DNA of 64,000 nt, taken from contig NC_054876.1 of NCBI RefSeq assembly GCF_018320785.1, positions 5,051,405 to 5,115,404 of the forward strand, written 5' to 3'. Origin of the DNA: Cheilinus undulatus (lineage: Eukaryota > Chordata > Actinopteri > Labriformes > Labridae). Both the position numbers and the translations under genes were made by a program. The notes under the pieces were generated by a model. That model was not told the origin of the DNA. It did no database searches and saw only the letters and a program-made list of their open reading frames with translations. This document shows, piece by piece, positions 20,198 through 32,900 of the stretch; positions within the stretch are counted from its first letter, which is position 1, and each line of letters opens with the position of its first letter.

Positions 20198-21017
20198 CCA
20201 GAGCCGTTTCTTGCTATATGCTAACTATGCAAATGCCTAGGGCCCCACATGCCACATAGGGGGGCTGTTAGCTGAGTGTTCATCGTCATCTGAAGAGAAT
20301 CAAAATGACCTGTCTTCATCCCTTGTTTGCTTAGAAATAAATTTAGGATATAAGAATAAAATAAGCTGCAATGGTAAGCTGTGGCTTGTGTTTTTGAGGT
20401 ATAAATAAGTCAATATCGTTGAACTCCACTGTCATGCAGCGAGGGGCGTCCGCGGGCAGGTAGGATGGGAATGATTGACAGGTACCCATCATTTCTGTTA
20501 GTGAGAATATGGATGGCAAACAGTATTTATGGCATCAACAAGAAGTTATCCTAGTGGGGCACACAAGGGTAAGAAGAATTGTTATGATTAATTTATTAAG
20601 TTTAGTGTGTATCTTATAGGCCTCGAGTTAGAAATGTGCTACTGCTTTATAAATATCACTAGTTATTTATTAAGTGATAAATAAAATTAGACCTGTTGTT
20701 GATTATTTTGGGCAGTTGTGGCAGTGAATTATTACAAACTAAACTAACCAAAATACCATGAACTCAAGTGTAATGCAAACTATGCTATATATGACTGTTA
20801 GCTCTACCCAAAGAAAAACATCGAGGTTAAAACCATAAATAATTTATTATGAGAGGTTATCATGACTGAAGCCCATTTTGTTTGTGAAGTGGAATAGACT
20901 GTGGCATGTTCATGGACCATCTAAGGGATTAGGAATCTCTCCATTGTAGTTTGGAAGACTAGGGCCCCCCAAACAGCATCTGGAATAGGGCCCCCATGAA
21001 GCTAGAAACGGCCCCGG
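20198..21017. mobile_element. hAT-like non-autonomous insertion
   Basis: The left end reads GAGCCGTTTCTTGCTATATG and GGGCCCC. The right end reads GCCCCCATGAAGCTAGAAAC and GGCCCC, whose reverse complement is GGGGCCGTTTCTAGC. These short imperfect inverted ends flank about 820 bp without transposase. The element sits between LINE ORF1 and ORF2 and accounts for most of the excess distance between them. The superfamily call rests on the look of the ends only. Confidence 0.55.
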
Positions 21018-21029
21018 ATATGAATATTT

Positions 21030-21760
21030 AAAGCTCCTCTGTGAAAGTCTGTTCCCTGAATATTAAAAGCTGTAAAAATCCAATGAAATGAAATGGATTA
21101 TCGTCCCACTTCAAAAAAAGAAAATGCTTCTATTGCTATGTTGCAAGAGACATGCTTAACTAATCTAGACCATAAAAAGCTCAAAATGGACTGGGTAAGC
21201 CAACTTTATTTCTTTTAATGTAACAGTGAAAGTAGGGGTGTGGCAATTCTAACCAATAAAAATGTACCAATTATTGTCAACCATTTTGAGGCTTATTTAG
21301 AAGGCTGCTATGTGTTAATTCATGAGACCCTATATGGTGAAAAATAACTTAACATGTATGCTGCCCCTGATACAGATACTTCAGTCTTTACTGCTATAAC
21401 TGACTCACTACTTGAGTACAACTTTCCTTTAATGGTGGTAGGTGGAGACTGGAACTGGCTTATGGACAATACACTAAACAAAAAACAACCCACATTAAAT
21501 ACAACTAAGAGAAATCCTACTCAACGAGCCCTACTGCAAACGCTGGACGAAATTGGCATTTAGATATATGGAGTAATGCACCCATATGAGGAAGATTACA
21601 CATTCTTTCAAATCCACAGAGTTATTCCAGAAAAGAAGTGCTTTGGTATCTAAAACACGTACAGCGCTTGTAACAAACAGCAGGATAGTTAACATTCACA
21701 TATCAGATCACGCCCTGATTACAAAGGAGATTTTAATTACTACTTAAACAAGCATGGACG
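21030..21760 (+). pseudogene. LINE ORF2 AP-endonuclease domain fragment
   Basis: In changing frames the stretch reads SVKVCSLNIKS, AMLQETCLTN, DHKKLKMDWVSQLYF, SRGVAILTNKN, EAYLEGCYVLIHE, LNMYAAPDTDTS and VVGGDWNWL. This is the order of blocks in the APE-type endonuclease at the start of L1/Tx1 ORF2: metal-binding E in LQET, Y/N of the N-Y-A-P block, and GDWN for the GDFN block. It nicks target DNA to prime reverse transcription. Stops after YFF and after GEK and several shifts show that it is dead. No reverse transcriptase follows, so the element is truncated 3'. Confidence 0.75.
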
Positions 21761-22339
21761 TCACTGGCTGTCTAACAGGTCTATATAATCAGACACTGAT
21801 TTTCATTTAAGAGCAAAAACCAAATTGTTGCAGGAAAAAAAGTTAATAATGGGAAACTGATCTGTCAAATCTATGGGAAACTGAGAATGCCTATCTACAG
21901 GGTCTTATGAAAACATTTTTGCCTCCTGAGTGCATTTTCAAAAGCAGACAGTTTAAGCTCAGTAAACCTGCCCCTGGTATTTTCTCTTTATTATCTCTAA
22001 CACAGAGGAGGAGGACATGTAGCTCATGTGTTGCACTGTTAGCATTAGCAGCTTCAGCTACCAGTGTTGGTAAAGGTTATACTGCTGTGTTGACAAACGG
22101 ACGTGCTGCCTACTGATCAGATCAAGAATCAATTTTCAGTTCGAACTGATCACTGATTCAAAACACACTCCCTGTTTCTTTAAAAAAAAATTTGATTATT
22201 TGGGCATCTACTCTGGTCTGCTGTGCATTAAGCTGAAAATTATTATATAGTTAGTAAAGTTTATTTCAAATATGTAAAAGCATAACAATGAAAAATGGTC
22301 ATGTACCTTCAGAAGACACAAATTTTGAAGAGAGAGATG
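21761..22339. other. Unassigned spacer
   Basis: No gene is recognised. An open frame at 21,907-22,116 has no domain. The stretch lies between the truncated LINE ORF2 on the plus strand and a LINE 3' end on the minus strand. Confidence 0.4.
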
Positions 22340-23237
22340 AAACAAAACAATTACAAGAACACTTTATGTTCAAAAAGGAGTGGGAAGAAGTTCAAACTTA
22401 TTTAATCCCACCTCTTTGTAATACATTATAACAGTTCAAATTGATTTCAACAATAATATCATTCTACACAATATAGAAGCTACTTAGAGCAACAACCTTT
22501 AAGATGTGCCAAAGATCTTTCTGAATCAAGATATGACCTCTTATATGAGCTTCTTAGTACAAAAATAGAACTGTTTATTAATCTGTAACAAAAATAATCA
22601 CAGATAGGTTTATCTGTATCAAATAATAACAAATGTTTTACCCCATTCATACAAGTTTAAACAACCAAAAGATGATATTTTGGAAATGTAAACAGGTATT
22701 TACAGAGAAATACAACACAAACTACACTAAACACTAAGATCAACAAGAAAGAATAAATACCAAAACAAACAGATAAGCTACAAGCACCTGGTGATAATCA
22801 AACCCTTTCCTCATCCCTGTACCTGGTGAAAATCACCCACTTATACCACTCTTTTAACTGGTTTATGTTTGGATATTCCTTTAGCTCCACATTCAAACTC
22901 TTCCATAGTCTCACACCACGAGCAGAAATACAGAAACCTTTTCTCGCTGTGCGCACACTCCTTGTTTTAAAATGAAATTTTCCCCTTAAATTAAAACTCC
23001 CTTCTCTTTCAGTGAACAATTTTTGAATATTTCATGGTAATTATTTTTTGCTTTGAATAGTATTTGGCCTGTTTGAAATTCTACAAGATCTGTTAATTTG
23101 AGTAATTTTGACTGTAAGTATGCAAACACTCTTCGGTCAATGTCTTGGTCAGAGAGCAGAAATAACTCCAAGAACTTCAATAAATCTCTCTGCTTTGCTA
23201 GCCACATGTTCAGGGTCCGTAATTCCAGCGTCAACAT
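22340..23237 (-). mobile_element. LINE 3' end with reverse transcriptase C-terminus
   Basis: On the minus strand, LLKLTDLVEFQTGQILFKAK (from 23,237) continues after a one-frame change near 23,010 as FTEREGSFNLRGKFHF, VRTARKGFCISARGVRLWKS and LNVELKEYPNI. This is the C-terminal thumb-side region found in fish non-LTR retrotransposons. The downstream tail includes GGTGGGATTAAATAAGTTTG and CTTCTTCCCACTCC, a typical fish LINE 3' tail, near 22,370-22,420. It is 5'-truncated and frameshifted. Confidence 0.75.
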
Positions 23238-23429
23238 TCTCTGCCAGGACTAAAATATCTGTTATCAACTCACAGGAGAGCTCATGCAGATCCTCAGTGA
23301 CTGCTGCCATGTTTGTGTGTTTGTTTGTTTGTTTGCTGGGAAACCCTCTAATCTTGCAACCCTGCAGACCAAAGCAATGGTTTGTGACTGTTCAGCGTTA
23401 GTCCCGCCCACTGAGTTTGATGGGAGAGG

Positions 23430-24300
23430 ATGAAAGATAAAATTATTTCATGATGCACTGCTGGAGCAGGAACCATGAAATAATTAAATGAATAGTGAAA
23501 TAATTAAAGAAATAGTGAAATAATTAAATAGTGAAATATTTATATAAATAGAAAAATAATTAAATAAATAGTGGAATAAGTAGATGTGTTTTAACATAGA
23601 ATGAAGGAGCATTTTAAATAATTATTTAAACATTTATGTAATTATTTCATAAATTATTTATTTATTACAATTTTAAATAATTAATGACACATATAATTAA
23701 TTATTTAATAAAATATGCATTTAATTAATTAATTATATATTTATTCATACATTTGTTGATTTATTTCCAATATTAAATAATTAATGACAAATTTAATTAT
23801 TTAATTATTTTTTTTATTTTTATTTATATCTTTCATTTTTGCACTTTCAGTCCTCCATAAATAGGCTCTACCTGTTAATACTGAATTATAAAAATCAATA
23901 AATTTTACTTTTGTAATATAAATATTATTTCCCAATTAAATTAATAATAATACTAATTTAAGTAATGTAATTTATTTTTACTATTATTTGTTTTAAATTT
24001 TTATTTAATTATTATATTTTGACCTATTATATTATGTCATATATTACATTATAATATTTTTTATTATATTCTATATTATTATATGATATATGTATAATTT
24101 TACCATATTTTATATTGTTATTATAATTGTTATTTTAGTATTTATTATTATTTATTTTACATTTTATTTTTTTTATGAATAAGTAATATTATTTACTAAT
24201 TAGATACATATTTTTTATTACTTAGTTATTTTTTAAATATTATTTTAATATTACGTTAGAATATTTTTTTATGTAGAGTCACAAGTTAACATGGTTACTT
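23430..24300. repeat. AT-rich low-complexity tract
   Basis: About 870 bp are built almost only of A and T words such as AAATAATTAAAT and TTATTTATTT. Early on, a GTGAAATAATTAAA motif is loosely repeated. There is no gene, and a simple-sequence expansion or old AT-rich element is likely. Confidence 0.8.
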
Positions 24301-26724
24301 TTTAAACCTTAACACCAGTCTTTGAAGTGAAACAGATGGTGTTATTTTTATTGTCCATGTCAGTTAGCAGCTGTTGGCTGGTGCTGTACTTATTTTTGTA
24401 AAAGTGCTCCTATGCTGTGAGCTCAGGCATATGAAATATTCCTGAAGTGTGCTTTATTATTTTAGTTAAGCACACTTAGCACTCACGTCAGGTCAGGCTT
24501 CCTCTTATCAAGGACTAGAGAATCCACAGTGAGCCCCAGATGTTAAAACCTAAATACTAGAAACTTTTCTTGGACAACTAAAAGGGATGCATTTGTCAAG
24601 GATCATTCTCCAGAGCAAGATTATTTACAGTTCAGTTTATAATCCAAGAACATTCAAACCTGTTTAGCAGATCGATCCATTGGGAGATAGATATCGGGTC
24701 AGAAATAAACAACAATAAATCATCCACATAAAAGTGTGAGGATTCTCATGCTAAAATTAGCTGATTTAAGTGATGCAGGTTCAGTCACAAAGGCAAAAAG
24801 TGACAGGCTCAGGTGTTAAAATGAATGAGTTACATTAAGATAAATCCAACGATATGTTTATTATATGTATTTTGAATTCATCCCCTCTAAAGTAATAAAG
24901 GCCAGAATTCTGCTGTTGTTTAACAACGACAATATGTTTTGGTCCCTAGACTAGATGAGGAAGTTAATCCCAAAAATTAGACAAGCATGTCCTGTCCAGC
25001 ACAACATTGTTCCTCCAGTCTTTAAACTCCTCATGGAGGACAAAGCAACTTTAAGTGAAGAGAAAATGTCTCTCAGTCTGTGTTATGTAACATCCTCAGG
25101 CTGTTGCAGCTGGTCATCGTCCACTCTATGACCACTCTATAAAACACAACTTGTCCAATAACAAACCGACAGAGCTGAGACGGGGTTTTCTGATTTGAGC
25201 TCAGACATTCTGAGGATAAAGCTTCATTATCAAACACTCATGAATCTCCACATTTCAAATCCAGAACTGAAGATTTCAATGCAACCATGGTCTGAGTAAG
25301 AATAGCTGATGGTTTAAAATATTGATCAAATTTTAACAAAGAAAATACACAAATGCTTCGTGTTTAAGTCAATTTACTAAAGTGTACACATGATCTTTTT
25401 CCTACCTTAGCTTTTTTCAGTCTTGTTGAGCTGGTCATTAAATGCTGTGCAGGTTAATTTACATGTGAACTCTGCTAGGATGAAGCCAAGACTGGCTATC
25501 CTCCATCCCTCCTGTCATAACATTCTGTGTCTTATCCCCCCACACATTTGTTGAGCTAGGAGTTTACCGTCAGATAAATGTAACACCCACCAAATGTGTG
25601 TGTATGATAGGATGGTGGGATATCTTTGGGTGAAAAGCATTCGCTCTGTGATTCTGGTCTCAGTAGATAAGGGTGGGGTCAATGTTTGCCCTGTTTAGAG
25701 CTTCCCTTAACTCTCCTGATGCACTGAAACATTGAGAAATCACACAGATGAGGGGGGCTCATGACATTAGACAAAATGTAGGTGTTGGTGTTCTGTGCAG
25801 ACAAGCTGAATACTTATCAACTTTTTTCAAGATGGAACAGCGCTTGTGTTGCCTTTAAAAGTTGCTCCTATTTAGACTGGGCACTTAACCAAAATTTTTT
25901 TTAATCCCAGAATGTACTAATGCAATTTTTAAGTTGTAGAGTTTTGACCAGAAATGTGTCTCAAAATACCAGCTGAATACATTTTTATGCTCCTGAAATC
26001 ATGCAAACATTTAAGAAGTATTTTTTGTGGAATAATTTGAAAAGACTTTTCTTGTTTTCGTATGCGTTGGTCATATCATAAATGAGAAAGACATTAAATC
26101 ATCATTCCCTTCATCAATTCATATCCAATTTGCAGTGAGTCAAAATAATCAGAAATGTCATTTTTTCTAACTGTTCATCCTCAGTTTAGTGTTTGTTATT
26201 ATTTAGAATGATTTGTTGATTATTTTTGAAAAATACATCAGACGAGGAACTTAAAAAGTAACCTTATAGATTGCATATTTGACTGCAACCACAATTATGG
26301 TGGGGAAAAATCACATAAGATTTCATCAAACCATTCAGTCGTAGTTCCTATTCTTTCTTTCGGTAATGTGAATTCTGCTTTTCTGTAGAATACTCATCTT
26401 TTTACAACTAAAAGTTCATAAACTGATGTCAGAGGAGTCAAACCCCCTCATTATTATTCTTCCCATGACTAAAAAAAGCCGACACAGAAAAACTCACTTA
26501 ATTGCCTTTTTTTCAGACTTTCTAGGAAACATCAATTCCTTTGTTCATCCAGTGACTGCTTCTGTAACTCACTACCTTGTTTTAAACATTTAATTGTAGA
26601 TACACATTTATCTAACGTGACGTGCAAGCTTTTCTGTAACACTCTAAAATGCTTATGTGTTTAAAGATAAAGTTGAATGTCTGAAATATCTGTAATACTT
26701 TAAAAAGTGACTATTCCTGTCAGT
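24301..26724. other. Unassigned non-coding stretch
   Basis: About 2.4 kb hold no recognisable exon, transposase or RNA gene. Base composition is ordinary and AT-leaning, and no open frame of note was found on either strand. Confidence 0.45.
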
Positions 26725-26880
26725 ATATATACAGGTCTCAATAAATTAGAATATCATCATTAAGTGGATTTATTTCAGTAATTCAATTCAAAAAGCTACT
26801 CACAAATTCTATATATTCATTACACACAGTAATACAAATCAATTTACAATTCAACATGTATTTTCTCAGTTAAAACTAAA
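26725..26880 (+). mobile_element. MITE end fragment
   Basis: The stretch TATACAGGTCTCAATAAATT, then AGAATATCATC, then TTTATTTCAGTAATTCAATT and CATTACACACAG matches the start of a very common fish DNA-transposon repeat (usually ACAGGTGCTGGTCATAAAAT...). Only one end is present and the sequence then diverges. Confidence 0.6.
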
Positions 26881-28369
26881 TATGACTCTGCTGCAGCGCA
26901 CTCTCTCTATCTGGCTGCTCCCTCAAAAACTCCATCAGACTCTCCCTGGTTCTCTTTCTGGCTGGACCTGGTTTCCCCTGGACTGGGGGCAGAGGCTGGT
27001 CTGCTGACAGGGCCACCTGTAGTGGCAGTCAGACTGCATGCGACTGACTGAGTGCTGCATCCATGTCTGAGTACCACCACCAGGTGGCAGCAGTCACACC
27101 TCCAGCCTCTACCCCTTTGCCTGTTGCTGGTTCCCTAGGCTGCTAAGATTAAAGATACAAATGCTCTCCAGCTGATACTGATAGTGTGGCTGTATTCACA
27201 CAGGCCTGCTCTACATTATACTACATTTTTAATTTTGTCTTTAGAGTTTAATACATGGCCTTGTAAACTATTTCTTTGACAGGACAGTGTCAGGACAGAA
27301 TTCAGTAACTAATGCAAACAGGAGCAGGACATCACCTTGTATTTATCCTTCAGGTTGCACCCTTTCTTCCTGGCCTGCCTCGCCGAAATAGAGAGTTTAA
27401 CATTAACCATTGCTTTGTATTATTACACACTATCCCCCTTTCCCCATCACTGTCACATCATCCATAAATAAATATCTAAGCTCCTGTTAACCAGAGGCGG
27501 TTTAAGTGACTTGGAGGCTCCAGGCAAAGACCAATGTAAGCCCCCCTTCTCTCAACTCCTTTGATGTCTTACATATGAATTTCACCTAACGGAATCAGCA
27601 CAGTGTGCAGAGCGCCACTTATAACATATTTTAACTCAATTCAGTGTAGTATCAGCTGCATTATAACCAACATCTGTTGGGTTGAGTATTATGAATACTT
27701 GGTGATATCAAACTGGATAAACTGCATCCACCTTAGACAAAGCTAAAAGTCTGATTAGTGCTTTACATTAGTGGAACTAAATTAAAAACAAATTACAACA
27801 TTTGTCATCATGAACATGAAATATGTTTGTATAAAACCTTAATCTGTACCTGTTTTTTTAGAATAAACATTTTTAAAGACCATCATTTGTCATCTTACGT
27901 TTTAAACGTTTTATCTTAAATTTCCCAAGACTTTTTTTTCATCTACAGTGGAGGTATAATGCAGCATTGTCACTTTAATCATGTTTAACTGTACACTGCC
28001 ATTACTCTTGCTCATAACTTCATGTAAACAAGCACATCTTAAAGTGGTTAGTGCTACTTAACATGCGACAACATCAGACAACAGAGCAATGCTGAGTCCA
28101 TTGCCAAAACCACAGCCTGTACGTAGTCTGCAGCTCTAAAGGTCTTTGTTACTCTGTTTTAATTCATCTGAACTTTTTGCACATTAAAAAAGAAAATGTT
28201 CATTGGCTAGTAAAAGTCTTGAGTTTAGCACCAAGGGGCAAAAGAGAAAAAGATTTTAAGCTTAAAGAGGGTAAGCTAAACAACGTCAAGCGAGCTGTAC
28301 AAATGAGCTAACGGTTACAGCTTGACAGAGTGACAAAGTATTTTAACTTCCTCCCGATTCAGACAAGAA
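26881..28369. other. Unassigned stretch with transposon scraps
   Basis: No gene is supported. A short AACCAGAGGCGGTTTAAGTG word at about 27,494 looks like a hAT-type end, but no partner was found. A GC-richer patch at 26,890-27,130 has weak open frames without known domains. The right part leads into the YqaJ-like frame. Confidence 0.4.
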
Positions 28370-28623
28370 TGCCATGTGAGAGGACATAGTTCAGCTGAAA
28401 ATTTTGCACAAAGAATTCAAAGGAGAGCAGATCAAACAGCTGTAATGAAGAGGGGAGTGGTACTGGAACGTTTAACCATCCAGGAATACTGCAGAATCAT
28501 AAACACTACTTACTGGACTTATGGGTTTGTCATCAATCCAGATGTGCCCTAGTTGGGGTCCTCTCCTGATGGTGGGCTGTTTTATCTGTCAGAGTCCACC
28601 TTTCAGCCTGCTGGAAGTGAAAT
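28370..28623 (+). pseudogene. YqaJ-like nuclease, N-terminal part
   Basis: The plus strand reads ENFAQRIQRRADQTAVMKRG, VVLERLTIQEY, YGFVINPDVP, a TAG stop, LGSSPDGGLFY and, after a one-base shift, LLEVK. PWLGxSPDG and LEVK are the metal-binding Asp and Glu-x-Lys blocks of the YqaJ/lambda-exonuclease family, here of the kind carried by animal DNA transposons (ISL2EU-like) and related genes. The TAG stands where the family has TGG. The frame is cut at 28,623 by an 8.17-kb transposon, and the rest of the domain resumes at 36,791. Other parts of the original nuclease-bearing element were not found. Confidence 0.75.
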
Positions 28624-29460
28624 CCCTTACAAAAAAGAAATATACTTCAAGTTCATTTTATAAGGTATACTTAAGTAAAGGTCAAGTATAATTTTCAAGT
28701 ACACTTTATGTAGCAGGTATACTAATATTAATGAACCTGTAGTTTACTTACAAGTGTACTTTTTCAATACTTCTTGGGACTAAATTGGCCCATTTTAGTA
28801 TACTTTAAGTATATTTTTAGGTTAAGAGAAGTAAACTTTGAGTACACTACAAGTTTGTTTTCAAGTGTTATTTTGTACTGCAAGCACACTACGAGGAAAC
28901 TTGCAGGTATACTCTAAGTTTACTAGTTATACACTTCTAGGACACTTTTCAGTTTATGAAAGTATACTTTGAAGTATACTGCTGGTAAACTTAGAGAGAA
29001 ACTGTAAATTTACTAATTATATAATAGTAGTCTACTTTTTAGTTTATAAAAGTATACTATGAGTATACTCTTAAGTCTGTTTGTAAGTTAAGAGTAGTAA
29101 ACTTTGAGTACACAGCTAGTTCACATTTAAGCTTTATTTGGTACTGAAACAATACTACAAGTGAACTTACAAGTAAACTGCAAGTTTACAACTTATAAAC
29201 TTCCAGACCACATTTTAGTCTATGAAAGTGCACTCTTAAGTATACTTCAAGTCTTAATTTAGTAAAAATTTCGGTATGCTGCTAGTTTAATAGTTTCTAT
29301 ATTGCAAGTATACTTTGAAGTTCTCTTTACATGAACTTTACATCATACTTATAGTTTAGTATTTATATATTGTTTTGAAACTTTAAAATAAGCTACTAGG
29401 TTACAATTTAGCTATTATTGTTAAACTTAAAGTATACCTTTGTCTGTACTTTAAATAGAC
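28624..29460 (+). repeat. Left subterminal AAGTATACTT-type array
   Basis: Palindrome-like words such as AAGTATACTT, AAGTACACTT and AAGTTTACT recur every few tens of bases in both orientations through this stretch. Such subterminal arrays are usual binding platforms for the transposase in CACTA and some other eukaryotic DNA transposons. That role is inferred here. Confidence 0.75.
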
Positions 29461-29953
29461 TTAACATTAAATAATGTGCACTAATATTAAATTATGCACA
29501 CTTACAAAACAAATCAACAAAACAAAAGAAATGTCCCTTTCTGTTCTAAGGAACCAAAAGCATGTACAAGTTGTAAATTAACAATGCCTTTTGCCTGACC
29601 AGTAGGTAAAGTGCAGTGGAAGACCTAGGCCAAAGGCTGATGATACAATCCAAATGTGTGCACTAGTGAGCATGAGCACTGACATTGCTTGATCACATAC
29701 ACTTTCATTACAATGCTACACTGAACAATGAGACACTCAAGAAGAAATACATTAAGTTATAGTCTGTGGCAGGGAGTAGTATTCATTTTTTACTCCAGTT
29801 AAAAAGAATTTGTGTGCTATGGGAGCACAGACTTTTGGTTGGTTGATTTTAGATTGTGTCCTGAAAAACAGAGTCCTCCGAGACCTGCTGAAAGTCTTTT
29901 TCAACTAAACTGGAACAGCAACTAACCTGGAAAGTTAACTGAAATTTTCCTTT

Positions 29954-32900
29954 TCACATGGACATCTTCACATTGGCTTGCTTGGTGTAGCTTTCATTGT
30001 TGCATTTTTTTCTTATGATGTGTCTCACATCTTGCATGCTGATGTCAGGAAACTTTGTCAGAGCATGGTCTATGAGTTAAAACACACACAACCACACAGA
30101 AGAAGAAAAAGAACATTAGTTTAACATTTTTCCATTACCCTACATCCATCATTCAGAATAACAGTCAAAGCAGCATGTACAAACATGAACACCTCCTTAA
30201 TGTGGCCATTACCAAACCTGCATCATGGTAGCATATGTGGATTATTGTATTTGATCCTGTTTGTGTATTTGTTTTTTTTTTGAGTGCGTATGTTGATTAA
30301 ATTTAGACCACACTTGGTGGAAGTGTTAAGGGCCAGGAAAGGAAGAAATGATTCCATTTTGAGGGGAATCAGTCAAAGGTCAAGGTCACATGATATGGTC
30401 AAAGTTTCAGCCTAATGCTAGTACGAAAGAGAATATTTTTAATGTCATATCACTGAATTATAAAGAAGTGTGCATATGGTTATTATAAAAAAAAAAACTA
30501 ATATAAGGCCATATATAAACCTTCTATTGATCCCGACTTTTGACCTTCAGTGACTTTGAAAGATTTGGTTTTAATAGCATTTCAGTCTGAAACATGCAGG
30601 TTCCCAGCCTTGCACTTTCTGAGTGCCCCTCAAGTTTCAAACTGGATTTAAAAATTTTGCAAGTTGGTGACAGTAACTGAACTCAATCGTTTTCTAACCC
30701 TAATGACCATCACTAAAGGTATTTATTTTAGAACAAAATCTGCCTTCAATTGAGTTCACTCACCAATTATAGCATCAAGTTTTGTGGCATTAAGTTGTGG
30801 CTTTGATCCCACATCTTTATGTGTCCCTGATGGTCTCCCAGTCAAACTTGAGGAGGACAGTGTTTCTCTGCCGTAGACAAGCACAGCAAGGTCCCCGATG
30901 TATACTGAAGGATTTGCAGTTCTCAAAGAATTCAGCTTTGAACCTGGGACTTTGACATCAGAGCCTGGCACAAGAAACACCTGAAGAAAAAAAAAAAAAA
31001 AAAAGAGTGATAAGTCAGTTTGCAATAGGTCATACATTGTTGTTACATGCCAATAATACAAGCTCTTATTCATATTTCCTGTTCATTCCCATAATTAAAT
31101 TGACCACATCAGGGAAAGCCTCCCAGATTTCCAAATGTCACAATTAATGTGGGTAAAGAAAGCCACTGTACCACCAAGTCCAACATTACCTGACCATGCT
31201 GGTGCATAATAGACTAAACCTACAAAATAAATCTTACATTTTTCTCCCACCATAACAATAAGTTTAACACATGTAGGCTAGCAGACTGTAGCTGCTCTAG
31301 AAATACAAGTAATTACCAAAGATTCACTTGAGCCTTGGCAGATTTCTAAAGCATATGTCGTTGTATGCACACATAATAAAAAGATTTGGGCACCCATTGC
31401 AGGACAAATCTATAAAACCCCAGCATGATATATTTTTTACTGTTTGTATTGGGGCAATGCTTTAACAAAATATTTTCCCAATGAGATAAAGGCAAATAAT
31501 AGAACAGCAAGAACAGTCAGAAAATGACATCACCTTACTGTACTGCAGCCTTTAAAACCAGGAGAAGACAACACTCATGCCATACTACCACATGGCAGAA
31601 GTGGGCACTCCTAAAGACTTTTCAGATTGACTTATTTTTAGTGTCAGAGTTTTGCTGCACATAGCAAAGACAGGAAATCTCATAATCAACATTTAGACAT
31701 ATGGACTGTAACACATCTGTGTAAGGTAATTACCATATCATCAGACGCTTCTTGTGGAGAAACACATGCAGAAACAGGTGAGTCTCCATATGTTGTGGTT
31801 GTTGACCAGGTGGATGCAGGACTTGAGGTCTGAAATATGACTTTTTCAATAACTTCTTTCAACTGTGTCACAACTCCCGGGAGATCTGTTAAGAGAATGA
31901 AGATGTAAGTGATTATTAGGCAGGGGGGCAAAAGGGTTAAGTCTCATAGCTGCATGTTAAAAAAGGGTCCAAATATCATAATAGTCCCTTCCAAGCTGGA
32001 GTAGTCAATTTTTTGGGAAGGTGGGGGAGAATATCTCTACATGAACAGACTGTCTGTTTAGCTTCATTATTTTTCTAAATTCATGAAACTACCTTGAATG
32101 GCACCTAGTATCTTTTTATAATTGTCTTCTTTGAGCCTCTTGATCTCTCTTTTAAGTTCCTTTAGCTGCAGCTGTGCCTTACTCCAGTTCTTGGGCTCTG
32201 GGTCCTCACCTGATGATTCTTCATATTTGGTGGTTGACTACAGCAAAAGACATCCACACACACAAACACACAATGTACTTTGTCAAATACAAGATGAAAT
32301 AGTCTGCATCTTCTGTGCCAGCAGAAGTCCAACACAAGTTATGAATTGAACTCAAAATAGCTTACTTAAACTCTTAAGCTTGATAAAAATTTAAATAATT
32401 TACCTCTAAACATACTTGTTTTGTCATCAGCTCCTTCTTCAAGCCTTCAATCATTTGGTCTGCTGCCTCTTTTGGAGTAGAGGTAGCTTTTTTGCTCTTT
32501 TGCTGTGAAAATGAAGATTTAAAGTTCAACAGCAGGGACCAGGGTTATACAATAATGTGTTGAAGCCAACATTTAGTATTTAATAAAATCAGTGAACCAA
32601 TTGTTTCTTTCCTAGATCCATGAATTATCAAAAAAAAAAAAAAAATCATAAGTGAGAAGTCAAGATTTTATATCTGACAACTGGGCAATTGTGAAGTCTG
32701 TGGCTTGGTGGCTTGCTACCTAAATATTGTATCTTCTTATCCATCATGCTCACAGAGTCTCAGTGATTAAAAAAAAGTCAAAAAACATTGCATAATATAG
32801 CAATTGGCCAAATATATGGCTCTGATAATGAAATGAGCAGATGTGCAATGATCAATGCAGGGTTTCTAATTATAATATTTATCTACCTTAAGTATTTCCA

